This document shows positions 1 to 8,028 of a DNA stretch of 50,064 nt, in pieces (positions within the stretch are counted from its first letter, which is position 1; each line of letters begins with the position of its first letter). The stretch comes from Bacteroidales bacterium. Its GTDB lineage: Bacteria > Bacteroidota > Bacteroidia > Bacteroidales > WCHB1-69. The translations under genes and the position numbers were made by a program. Under the pieces are notes generated by a model. It searched no databases, was not told the origin of the DNA, and was given only the letters and a program-made list of their open reading frames with translations. The stretch lies in assembly GCA_017961265.1 (NCBI GenBank), contig JAGCXN010000040.1, positions 1 through 50,064 of the forward strand, written 5' to 3'.

Positions 1-1394
1 CGGAGTCCGGGATTCGTCTCCTCCACCTTCTTCTCCACCTTGTCGGCCATCTGCTCGTTGATGTTCGGATACTGGTTCGTACCGAGCAGGATGTACCGGC
101 GGGTGGCGATGTTCATGTTGCGCTTGTTGCAGCTCTCCTCGATGGCAGCCTTGATAGCGCCGTTCTCGGTCAGGGTGATGATGCCGCCCTCGGCCTCCAC
201 GCCCTGGAACAGCTTCCAAGCGTGCTCGGCGATGGAGTCGGTCAGATTCTCAATGTAGTAGGAGCCGGCGGCAGGATCCACCACCTTGTCGAAATAAGAC
301 TCCTCTTTCAGGATGATCTGGACGTTGCGGCTAATACGGCGTGAGAAGTCGTCATCTTTTTTATAGGTCACGTCGAACGGTTGAAGAGTGATGCTGTCGG
401 CACCACCGAGGGCGGCGGACATACCCTCCGTCGTCGTTCTCAGCATATTGACGTAGGGGTCGTAAATGGTCTTGTTCCAAGTGGATGCGATGGAGTTGAT
501 GCGGATTTTGTAAGCGCAGTCGCATGCCGGCTTGTACTGTTCCAGCATCGTGGCCCAGAGCATACGGAAAGCGCGCAGCTTCGCGATTTCCATGAAATAG
601 TTGGAGGAGATGGAGAGAGAGCACTCCATCTTGCGGGCGAATTTCGCAACCTCAAGGCCTTTGTCGGTAGCAAAGGCGAGGTACTCGTTGGCGATGGCCA
701 GCGTATAGCCAAGTTCCTGCACGATGGTGGCGCCGCAGTCGTGCATCAGGATGCCCTGGATGTTGACGGCTTTGAACTTCGGCATGCCTTCCGTCAGCTT
801 CACCAATTCGACGGCCTCGTTGAGGTCTGCCTCTTTGGAACGGTAGAACTTGTTTTGGCGCATCAGGTAGGCGATGGCGTCGAAACCGGTACCGCCCATC
901 ACTTTTTCCTTGTCGAAACCGTTGGCTTCCACGTATTTGACGAAACTTTCAACGATAGGAAGGTAGGCTTTGGCATGAAGGAAACGTACACCGACGGTGT
1001 TCAGGTCGATGCCTTTCAGCAGCTTGCCCATATCGTCGTCGCCATTAAGTTCTGAAACGTTGAACGACACCATCGTGGCACCTCCTTTGATGGAGGCTAG
1101 GGCCACTTCATTGGCCTTCACGGGGCAGGTCTCGGTCACGTTCTGCACGATTTCCCAAGCGTTGTTGTCGGCTTTCGTGCCACGGGTGTAGGGAAACTCG
1201 CCGGGAAGTGCGTTCAGGTAGGCCACTTCGGGAAGGTCTTCGGCGCGGTAGTAGGGGCGAACCTTGAATCCCTCGTCCGTGCGCCACACCAACTTCTTCT
1301 CGTAGTCAGCACCTTTTAAATCTTTCTCAATGACAGCCTCCCATTGTTCGGTCGAGATGGGAGGAAATTCGTTGAATAACTGTTCGTTGCTCAT
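1..1394 (-). CDS. mutA: Methylmalonyl-CoA mutase small subunit, 3' end missing at window edge
   Basis: The reverse strand reads open from an ATG at 1394 to the window start, so the C-terminus lies outside. The protein begins MSNEQLFNEFPPISTEQWEA and continues with TIM-barrel blocks typical of the mutase: VRPYYRAEDL, RGTKADNNAWEI, GGATMVSFNVSEL and DPAAGSYYIENLTD. In this family the small subunit pairs with the B12-binding large subunit MutB. The heterodimer interconverts succinyl-CoA and methylmalonyl-CoA, a step of the succinate-propionate route of anaerobic Bacteroidetes. The partner gene is expected just beyond the window edge, but that is inference. A TACTTTTG -7 box lies about 50 bp upstream. 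I found no frameshift in the visible part. Assignment to the small rather than the large subunit rests on the N-terminal sequence style. Confidence 0.9.
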   Translation of the reverse strand, partial: MSNEQLFNEFPPISTEQWEAVIEKDLKGADYEKKLVWRTDEGFKVRPYYRAEDLPEVAYLNALPGEFPYTRGTKADNNAWEIVQNVTETCPVKANEVALASIKGGATMVSFNVSELNGDDDMGKLLKGIDLNTVGVRFLHAKAYLPIVESFVKYVEANGFDKEKVMGGTGFDAIAYLMRQNKFYRSKEADLNEAVELVKLTEGMPKFKAVNIQGILMHDCGATIVQELGYTLAIANEYLAFATDKGLEVAKFARKMECSLSISSNYFMEIAKLRAFRMLWATMLEQYKPACDCAYKIRINSIASTWNKTIYDPYVNMLRTTTEGMSAALGGADSITLQPFDVTYKKDDDFSRRISRNVQIILKEESYFDKVVDPAAGSYYIENLTDSIAEHAWKLFQGVEAEGGIITLTENGAIKAAIEESCNKRNMNIATRRYILLGTNQYPNINEQMADKVEKKVEETNPGL

Positions 1395-1442
1395 AAATAT
1401 CGGTTTATTTGTTTTAATTTTCTTCTTTGCACAATAAGGCGG

Positions 1443-1450
1443 CAAAAGTA
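1443..1450 (-). promoter_or_regulatory. Bacteroidetes-type -7 box for mutA
   Basis: On the minus strand this reads TACTTTTG, matching the Bacteroidetes housekeeping consensus TAnnTTTG, and is followed by CCGCC. It lies about 50 bp upstream of the mutA start. No TTTG element at the ideal -33 spacing was found, so only the -7 box is supported. Confidence 0.5.
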
Positions 1451-1520
1451 CGGAAAAAATCGGTACCATTTGCCGCTATTTTTCTAAAATTTGGGGTGGG
1501 AAAAATCCATATTTTTGATG

Positions 1521-1528
1521 TATTTTTG
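1521..1528 (+). promoter_or_regulatory. Bacteroidetes-type -7 box for flavodiiron protein gene
   Basis: TATTTTTG followed by CA matches TAnnTTTG, 37 bp upstream of the chosen ATG at 1565. A TTTG lies further upstream at 1490-1493, but its spacing of about 27 bp is too long to be a convincing -33 element. Confidence 0.45.
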
Positions 1529-1564
1529 CACCTCGTTTTGAAAATCAAAAATCAAGTTAATATT

Positions 1565-2758
1565 ATGTCATACCTGAACAAACCCGTAGCCGACAATATC
1601 TACTATGTCGGCGTGAATGACCGCCAAAAACATCTTTTTGAGAACTATTTGCCACTTCCGAACGGAGTGAGCTACAATTCTTATCTTATTGTGGATGAGA
1701 AAGTCGCCCTTGTGGATACGGTAGATGTCGCTTTTGCTGACCTCTTTTTCCGTCAGATCGACGAAGTGCTGAAAGGCCGTACTATCGACTATCTCATCGT
1801 CGATCACATGGAGCCCGATCATGCTGGCTCTATCGGTCTTTTGGTGAATAGGTATCCTGATATTCAGATTGTTGGAAATAAGAAGACTTTCGACTTCCTG
1901 AAAGGCTACTTCACGGTGAATTGTCCTCTTGTGGAGGTGGCGGAAGGTGGCGAACTGGACCTCGGGAAGACGAAACTCAATTTCTATATGGCTCCGATGG
2001 TGCACTGGCCGGAAGTGATGGTTACCTACGACCCTGAACGTCAGCTTCTTTTCTCCGCTGACGCTTTCGGCACGTTCGGCGCTCTCAACGGCAGCTTCCG
2101 TGACGATGAACTCGACCTCACCCCGTTCTGGGACGACATGCGCCGCTACTACGCTTGCATCGTCGGCAAGTACGGAATGCAGGTGCAAGGTGCCCTGAAG
2201 AAGCTGGGCGGTCTGCCGCTCCAAACCATCTGCCCCACCCACGGCCCCGTTTGGAAGACGCAGCTGACGAAGGTCGTCGGCCTGTACGACCAATGGAGCA
2301 AGTACGAGACCGAGCCCGGCTGCGTCATCGCTTACGGCTCAATGTACGGCAACACGCAGCAGCTGGCCGAAGCCGTTGCCCAAGGCCTCGTGGACGGCGG
2401 CGTGCGCAACGTCGTGGTGCACAACGTCTCTAAAACCGACGCCTCCTACATCCTTGCTGACATCTTCAAATACAAAGGCCTTATCATCGGATCCCCGACC
2501 TACATGAACGGTCTCTACCCGTTGATTGACAGTTTTTTGCATAAAATAGAAGAACGCGGTGTCAAGAACCACGTTTACGGCTGCTTCGGCTCCCACACGT
2601 GGGCCGGCACCGCTTGCAAGCGCCTCACCGAATTTGCTGAAACGATGAAATGGCCCCTCGTCGGCACACCCGTCGATAACAAACAGGGCGCGGATCCCGA
2701 CACCCTCCAATTGTGCTACGATCTCGGCAAGGAAATGGCTGTACAAATACAGATGTAA
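1565..2758 (+). CDS. Flavodiiron protein (A-type flavoprotein, FprA family)
   Basis: This 397-residue protein has the two-domain layout of flavodiiron proteins, which reduce O2 to water and/or NO to N2O in anaerobes. Residues 1-245 form a metallo-beta-lactamase-like domain with the diiron ligand motif HMEPDH at 81-86 and further likely ligands at His147, Asp166 and His226 (in PTHGP). Residues 252-397 form a flavodoxin domain with the FMN phosphate loop YGSMYGNT. The reading frame is open further upstream to 1427, but homology starts at MSYLNKPV, so the ATG at 1565 is preferred; it also sits correctly behind the -7 box at 1521. murF follows 15 bp downstream in the same orientation. A role in oxygen or NO tolerance is inferred from the family; the substrate cannot be told from sequence. 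Confidence 0.92.
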   Translation: MSYLNKPVADNIYYVGVNDRQKHLFENYLPLPNGVSYNSYLIVDEKVALVDTVDVAFADLFFRQIDEVLKGRTIDYLIVDHMEPDHAGSIGLLVNRYPDIQIVGNKKTFDFLKGYFTVNCPLVEVAEGGELDLGKTKLNFYMAPMVHWPEVMVTYDPERQLLFSADAFGTFGALNGSFRDDELDLTPFWDDMRRYYACIVGKYGMQVQGALKKLGGLPLQTICPTHGPVWKTQLTKVVGLYDQWSKYETEPGCVIAYGSMYGNTQQLAEAVAQGLVDGGVRNVVVHNVSKTDASYILADIFKYKGLIIGSPTYMNGLYPLIDSFLHKIEERGVKNHVYGCFGSHTWAGTACKRLTEFAETMKWPLVGTPVDNKQGADPDTLQLCYDLGKEMAVQIQM

Positions 2759-2773
2759 TATATAACAAAAACA

Positions 2774-4069
2774 ATGGATATCAAATTGTTATACGAAATT
2801 TATCTGCGCCATCCGCAAATCTGCACGGACACGCGCAAGATTACGGACGGATGCCTTTTCGTCTGTCTGAAAGGCGAAAATTTCGATGGCAACACCTTTG
2901 CCCGTCAGGCCGCGGAGGCCGGTGCCGCCTGCGTGGTGACGAACGACACGTCGCTGTCGGGTGACAACCGCTTTTTCGTTGTAGATGACACGCTGGAAGC
3001 CCTCCAGCAGTTGGCGTTGTACCATCGCCAACAACTATCAATACCTGTGATTGGTATTACTGGAACCAACGGGAAAACCACGACCAAGGAGTTGGTTTCC
3101 ACGGTGTTGCAGACAAAGTACCGCATCGCGTTCACCCAAGGGAATCTGAACAACCATATCGGGGTGCCGCTTACGCTGCTTTCCATCCCCGCTGATACGG
3201 AGATCGCCATTGTGGAGACGGGCGCAAACCACCCAGGCGAAATTGCCGACCTATGTCGGATGGTACTGCCCACCTACGGCATCATCACCAACATCGGGAC
3301 GGCCCACATCGAGGGCTTCGGCTCACGGGAGAACATCGTTGCGACCAAGCGGGCGATGTATGACGCGGTGATGGCCAACGGCGGCACGCTGTTCGTAAAC
3401 GGTACGGACGAGACCTTGTGCGAGTGTGCCGGCGACTACGACCAGCAGATTCTGTACGGCAACTGTGACGAAAGTGTCTGCACTGGACGCATCTCCGCCA
3501 TGGATCCGTACCTTTCGGTGACGTGCGCCGCACCCGACGAGGAGAGGAATGCGCCCGAAGTGACGTTCCGCACCCACCTCACCGGCGACTACAACCTGCC
3601 GAATATCCTCTGTGCCATCGCCGTGGGGCTGACCTTTGGGGTGACGTTGGAGGATGCCACCGCCGCCATCCGAGACTACGTCCCGACCAACCACCGTTCA
3701 CAAGTGAGCACCGTCGGCACCAATACCGTCATCGCCGACTACTACAACGCCAACCCGACCAGCATGTCGGCGGCCATTCGTAACCTTGCCGCACTGCCGG
3801 CCGAGCAGAAGGCGGCCATCTTGGGCGATATGCTCGAACTGGGTGCGGTGAGCCACGAGGAACACCTTCGTATCTACGAACTTTGCAAAGAAAATGGCAT
3901 TGATGCCCTCTTTGTCGGTTCTTGTTTCAAAGAATTGAATATCAATGAGATGAAAGTTTTTTCCAATGTGGATGAACTGAATGGATACTTGCAAAACCAT
4001 CCGTTCAGTGAGACGATGATATTGGTCAAAGGCTCACGGGGGATCCATTTGGAAAAGGTGGTGCTATAG
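2774..4069 (+). CDS. murF: UDP-N-acetylmuramoyl-tripeptide--D-alanyl-D-alanine ligase MurF
   Basis: The protein has 431 residues, close to the family norm. It adds D-Ala-D-Ala to the UDP-MurNAc tripeptide in the last cytoplasmic step of peptidoglycan precursor synthesis. Visible features are an N-terminal substrate-binding region (DTRKITDGCLFVCLKGENFDG, abbreviated here by its core), the ATP loop GTNGKTT at 97-103, the Mur-ligase block NHIGVPLTLL, the catalytic region ETGANHPGEI, and the C-terminal domain beginning near DYYNANPTSM. The gene is 15 bp after the flavodiiron gene and may share its promoter, although the two functions are unrelated. It converges on hsdR with 47 bp between the stops and no clear terminator there. 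It is normally placed in a cell-division/wall cluster, but no other wall-synthesis ligase is present here. Confidence 0.95.
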   Translation: MDIKLLYEIYLRHPQICTDTRKITDGCLFVCLKGENFDGNTFARQAAEAGAACVVTNDTSLSGDNRFFVVDDTLEALQQLALYHRQQLSIPVIGITGTNGKTTTKELVSTVLQTKYRIAFTQGNLNNHIGVPLTLLSIPADTEIAIVETGANHPGEIADLCRMVLPTYGIITNIGTAHIEGFGSRENIVATKRAMYDAVMANGGTLFVNGTDETLCECAGDYDQQILYGNCDESVCTGRISAMDPYLSVTCAAPDEERNAPEVTFRTHLTGDYNLPNILCAIAVGLTFGVTLEDATAAIRDYVPTNHRSQVSTVGTNTVIADYYNANPTSMSAAIRNLAALPAEQKAAILGDMLELGAVSHEEHLRIYELCKENGIDALFVGSCFKELNINEMKVFSNVDELNGYLQNHPFSETMILVKGSRGIHLEKVVL

Positions 4070-4116
4070 GATGTTACCGCGGAAGGCGGAAACTTGACGG
4101 CCCCGTTCTGTAATTT

Positions 4117-7100
4117 CTATTTTTTGTATTCTGGCCTGTCTTCCGCCGCCATCGGCATTTCCCTCTCTTCAATAATGGGATACAGATACCTTTTGGGAGC
4201 ATCTGTGGAATTTTTGTCATCCGTCTCTTCCCTGTTTCTCATGAAATTCTCGGCCTGCTCCAAGATGGCTTTGAACACCTCGTCGCGAGTTGCAGGCGGG
4301 TATTTGAATTTGGCGAGGGTGAGGATAATCTGCACCTTCAGCTGGGCACGAATGTCTGTACGCTTCTCCCAGTCGATGAACTGCGAGCTGTCGTCCACCT
4401 TTTCTTTCACCGCCTGAGCCATTTCAATGTACTGTTCCTCTGTGTATTGATTCAAGAATCCATAGCGTTCGGCCACCGATTTTAGAATGTCATAGAAAGC
4501 TTTCACCTCGATGTTGGGAATGCCGTCGGGTAAAACACTGTCTTTCTTGATTTCCTCGAAAAGATCGGCCAGTTGTTTCGCCACTTCGGTCACAATTTCG
4601 TCGGCCAGCACGATGTCGTCGCTGCGGTCGTTGTATTGGTCGATGATGCCGTTGAGCCGCTCGGTAAAACTGACGGCTTTCACCTTGTTCACCTTCTTCA
4701 CGCTGTCAATCACCCGCTTGAGCAGCTGCTCCATCAGCTTCACTTTCGTGTTTTGGTAGGGCAGACGTTTCAACTTCTCCATATACTGCGTGGCCAGCAG
4801 GTCGATTTGCTCGTTGTTGCCGAGGTTCATGCTGTTGATGGCGACAACCTCTTCCGAAATCAATGCTTCGTTCACCAGCTGCAGCACGTGGCGGTTCATC
4901 TGCGAGGCGTCGGGCGACTCGCCCGTGGTGGTTTTGTAAATAACGGAACGCACACCCGTAAAGAAATGCACGTCGTTGACCTCCTCTTTCGTGATTCGCT
5001 CGTCGTTGTTGCACATATTGTAGGCCGACTTCATCAGCGTGGTGTGCTTCATAAAGCGTTTCTCCAGTTCATCCGTCCGTTGGATGCGTTCAGCAGCCAT
5101 TTGCAATACATCCAACTGCTCGAGCGGCGTGCCCGTAAAGAACTTGCTGTAGTCGAAGCCGTAGAACATCTGTTGCAGCAGGTCCAACTCGTCTTTGAAC
5201 AATTTCACGGCAGTATCGATGGTCTCCACGGGAGTCTCGTTCTGCCCGCCGTTGGCATATTTCTTCATCGCCTGGTTGAACTTCTTTTTGATGCCTAAGT
5301 AGTCCACAATCAGACCTTTGTCCTTGCCGGGATAGTTGCGGTTCACGCGGCTCACCGTCTGAATCAGCGTATGCATCTGAAGAGGCTTGTAGCAATACAT
5401 GGTGTCCAAGCAGGGTACGTCGAAGCCGGTAATCCACATATCCACCACGATGGCGATCTTGAAGTTCGATTTCTCCTCCTTGAACTGTAGGTCGAGTTTC
5501 TTGCGCTCGTCGTCGGGCCCCAGCAGGTTGTAAAGCTCCGGATCGTCGTCTTTCTGACGGATGCATACCATCTTCACCCGCTCGATGGGCTTGATTTTCT
5601 CGGCCTCTTCCTTGGTGAGTTCCTCGCCCTCGCCGCAAATTCTCACCTCGGCCCATTCAGGTCGCATGGCGATAATCTCCTTGTAGATGGCGAAGGCAAT
5701 CTCGCGGGTGGCGCACACAATCATCGCCTTGCCTTTCACCGTGCTGCCCTCTTCCACGCGCCGTTCGTAGTGATGCACGAAATCGTCGGCCAGACGGTGA
5801 ATCAGGTCGGGACTGTTAAGCAGCACGCTCATCTGCGTCATTGCCCGTTTGCTCTCCTCAATCTGGTATTCCGACGAACCTTCCTCGGCACACTTATCGT
5901 AGTATGCCTCAATCTGTTGGATAAGCTCGCTGTCAGCAAACACGTGTGAGGCGCGACCTTCGTACATGATGGTTTTGGTGATGCCGTCCTCCACGGCCTC
6001 AATCATCGAATATTCGTCCACGATGCCGCCGAACACCTCCAGCGTCGGGTCAATGGGCGTGCCGGTGAAGCCCACGTAAGTGGCGTTGGGCAGCGAGTCG
6101 CGCAGGTATTTGGCAAAGCCGTACGAACGACGCACCCCCTTGTCGGTAATTTCCACCTTCTCCTCCAAGCTGGTCTGCGAGCGGTGCGCCTCATCGCTGA
6201 TACAGATGATGTTGGCACGGTTGGAAAGCAGGTTGATATCCTTTGAAAACTTCTGTATGGTAGTCAAAAACACGCCTCCGCTGGTGCGTCCTTGCAGCTT
6301 TTTTTTCAGGTCGTCGCGGCTCTCCACCTGCTCGATTACGCTGTCGCCCACAAACTGCTTGGCGTTGAGCAGCAGACGCGAGAGCTGGTCGTCCAAGTCG
6401 GTGCGGTCGGTGATGAGGATGATGGTGGGGCTGCACAGGGCCTTGCTTTTCATCAGCAGGCGCGAGAGGAACAGCATGGTGAGCGATTTGCCGCAACCTG
6501 TGGCACCGAAATAGGTGCCTCCCTTGCCGTCGCCGCCGGGGTTGAGTTTGCTGTGGTTGAGAATATTCTGATAGAGCGAGCGCGCCGCAAAATACTGCGG
6601 ATAGCGGCAGATGACCTTGTGTTCGTCCTTCGAGGTATCGGGGAAATAGATGAAATTGTGGATGACATCCATCAGGCGGTCCTTACGGAACAGGCCGGCT
6701 ACCATGGTTTTGAGTGAGTTGATGCCGTCGCAGCCTTTGTCCTTGGCGTTCACCTTGCGCCAAGCGTAGAAAAACTCGTAAGGGGTGTAGAGGGTGCCGA
6801 ACTTGTTGTTAACGCCGTCGGAGATGACGATGAAAGCGGTGTATTTGAACAATGCCGGAATATCGCGGCGGTAGCGGATGGTGAGCTGCTTGTAGGCATC
6901 TTCGATGGTGGTGTTTTGCTTGAGGGCGTTTTTGAACTCGAACACCACCACGGGCAGACCGTTCAGAAAGATGATGGCATCGGGGATGCGGTGCTGCAGC
7001 CCCACGATGTCGAACTGGTTCACCACGCGGAAGATGTTGTGTTTCTGGTTGGCTTCGTTGAAAGCGATAGGGTAGATGTAGAGGTTCGGTTGGGCGGGGT

Positions 7101-7389
7101 CTTCGCGTTTCAGCGAAAAGCCGTCCATCAGCAGGTTGATGGTGTGGCGGTTCTCGGCGTAGAGGGTGCCGCCCTGTTTCTGGGTGATGACGCGGATGGC
7201 CGCTTCCACTTCGGTATCGGTGATGCCGTCGTTGCGGTAGCGGCTGCGCAGGTAGGTGCGCAAATCCTCTTTCAGCACCACCTCGTCGAGGTCGCGCTCG
7301 ATGTCCTCGCCTTTGGCATACTCGTAGCCTTGCTCCTGCAGCAGGGCGATGATGGACTGTTCCAATTGGCTTTCGTTGAAGTAGGGCAT
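4117..7389 (-). CDS. hsdR: Type I restriction endonuclease R subunit HsdR
   Basis: This 1090-residue protein is the motor and nuclease subunit of the type I restriction complex. The N-terminal nuclease region carries VVVFEFKNA (Glu151-x-Lys153, the ExK part of PD-(D/E)xK). The SF2 helicase core follows: Walker A GATGCGKS at 295-302, DRTDLDDQ, the DEAH box DEAHRS, GFTGTP, and the later motifs ITGFDVP and QTVSRVNRNYPGK. The C-terminal third is helical and probably contacts HsdM/HsdS. It is the last gene of the restriction operon. Its first 17 codons plus 2 nt are duplicated exactly at 7972-8024. The copy used here has a poor ribosome binding region (A-rich, no clear Shine-Dalgarno), while the disconnected copy retains a good one. 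The reading frame is intact. Confidence 0.96.
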   Translation of the reverse strand: MPYFNESQLEQSIIALLQEQGYEYAKGEDIERDLDEVVLKEDLRTYLRSRYRNDGITDTEVEAAIRVITQKQGGTLYAENRHTINLLMDGFSLKREDPAQPNLYIYPIAFNEANQKHNIFRVVNQFDIVGLQHRIPDAIIFLNGLPVVVFEFKNALKQNTTIEDAYKQLTIRYRRDIPALFKYTAFIVISDGVNNKFGTLYTPYEFFYAWRKVNAKDKGCDGINSLKTMVAGLFRKDRLMDVIHNFIYFPDTSKDEHKVICRYPQYFAARSLYQNILNHSKLNPGGDGKGGTYFGATGCGKSLTMLFLSRLLMKSKALCSPTIILITDRTDLDDQLSRLLLNAKQFVGDSVIEQVESRDDLKKKLQGRTSGGVFLTTIQKFSKDINLLSNRANIICISDEAHRSQTSLEEKVEITDKGVRRSYGFAKYLRDSLPNATYVGFTGTPIDPTLEVFGGIVDEYSMIEAVEDGITKTIMYEGRASHVFADSELIQQIEAYYDKCAEEGSSEYQIEESKRAMTQMSVLLNSPDLIHRLADDFVHHYERRVEEGSTVKGKAMIVCATREIAFAIYKEIIAMRPEWAEVRICGEGEELTKEEAEKIKPIERVKMVCIRQKDDDPELYNLLGPDDERKKLDLQFKEEKSNFKIAIVVDMWITGFDVPCLDTMYCYKPLQMHTLIQTVSRVNRNYPGKDKGLIVDYLGIKKKFNQAMKKYANGGQNETPVETIDTAVKLFKDELDLLQQMFYGFDYSKFFTGTPLEQLDVLQMAAERIQRTDELEKRFMKHTTLMKSAYNMCNNDERITKEEVNDVHFFTGVRSVIYKTTTGESPDASQMNRHVLQLVNEALISEEVVAINSMNLGNNEQIDLLATQYMEKLKRLPYQNTKVKLMEQLLKRVIDSVKKVNKVKAVSFTERLNGIIDQYNDRSDDIVLADEIVTEVAKQLADLFEEIKKDSVLPDGIPNIEVKAFYDILKSVAERYGFLNQYTEEQYIEMAQAVKEKVDDSSQFIDWEKRTDIRAQLKVQIILTLAKFKYPPATRDEVFKAILEQAENFMRNREETDDKNSTDAPKRYLYPIIEEREMPMAAEDRPEYKK
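7337..7389. repeat. 53-bp direct repeat, copy 1 (start of the full hsdR)
   Basis: Positions 7337-7389 and 7972-8024 are identical over 53 bp, with a start-to-start distance of 635 bp. On the minus strand the repeat begins at the hsdR ATG and covers its first 17 codons plus two bases. The flanks differ immediately outside it. It marks one edge of the inserted DUF1016 segment. Confidence 0.97.
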
Positions 7390-7410
7390 TATATCAGTGT
7401 TGTTTTTTGT

Positions 7411-7931
7411 TCAACTTTGAGAATTATCAAGCAACTTGTCTAATTGTGACTGCAACTCTTCGCGATTGGGCAGATAAAGCTGATAACGTGCCGCAAAAAG
7501 TTGGTTGTCTATTCCTTGAAGGGCATATTCCATCAATAGTTCGTCTTTCCTTGCTCCTAATACAATTCCAAATAATGGCTCCATGTCAATTGTCCAGACA
7601 GCGTTTGGATTTTTGGGAATCGTACATAAAACAGTCTCATATTGAATAGATTAGACCGAGAGTAACCCTTCCCTTTAAGTCTGGTTAAATCTTTTGACAG
7701 GTTCGTCAATAGTTGTTTCCCATATTCTGCTTTTATATTGCCTTGTTGCTCAAATTCAACGATGTACCTCCCCGTTTGCCAATTGGCTTCCAACAATTCT
7801 GTGTTTACTGCAACGGCAGCTCTGCCCCGTGCTTTCTCCCACACGTCAGAAATAAGTGAGACAAGTTTCACATATTCGGAATCGTTCGTTTGCAGGCTAT
7901 CTTTTGAAGTTACTGTCAAATCTTTCTCCAT
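7411..7931 (-). pseudogene. DUF1016 (YhcG-type PD-(D/E)xK nuclease) gene, internally deleted and frameshifted
   Basis: Two fragments of one family remain. The N-terminal part (7557-7931, 124 residues) runs from MEKDLTVTSKD through the DUF1016 N-terminal helical domain to LTWSHYLELY, then a TAG stop. In another frame, 7411-7584 encodes the family C-terminus: GIVLGARKDELL, MEYALQGIDNQLFAARYQLY, and LPNREELQSQL before a stop. Full members are roughly 340 residues, so most of the catalytic nuclease domain is gone. The two frames overlap across about 14 bp near 7568-7581 that can be read plausibly both as HYLEL of the N-part and as PLFGI of the C-part. That is a likely microhomology deletion joint. 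Full proteins of this family are DNA nucleases often found in restriction loci. The remnant should be catalytically dead. The N-terminal piece could still be translated. Confidence 0.85.
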
Positions 7932-7967
7932 TGTTTTCTCAACTTTTTTGTTTCTATACGTTTTTTT

Positions 7968-8024
7968 CTAGTGCAGCAGGGCGATGATGGACTGTTCCAA
8001 TTGGCTTTCGTTGAAGTAGGGCAT
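7968..8024 (-). pseudogene. Orphaned hsdR 5' end (18 codons then stop)
   Basis: This is the second copy of the 53-bp repeat. It starts with ATG at 8024, 4 bp after the fic stop codon, and is preceded by AAAGGAG at the end of fic, a good ribosome binding site. It encodes MPYFNESQLEQSIIALLH and stops at 7968-7970, exactly where homology to hsdR ends. The sensible reading is that this was the original hsdR start, coupled to fic, before the DUF1016 segment separated it from the rest of the gene. Confidence 0.9.
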
Positions 8025-8028
8025 AATG

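Noticed and set aside
381-1055. A 224-codon plus-strand open frame
   Set aside because: It is antisense to the methylmalonyl-CoA mutase gene, whose reverse-strand frame is open throughout and matches the family.
7972-8024. Transposon target-site duplication as the origin of the 53-bp repeat
   Set aside because: Common transposons make duplications of 2-14 bp and no transposase or terminal inverted repeat is present between the copies.
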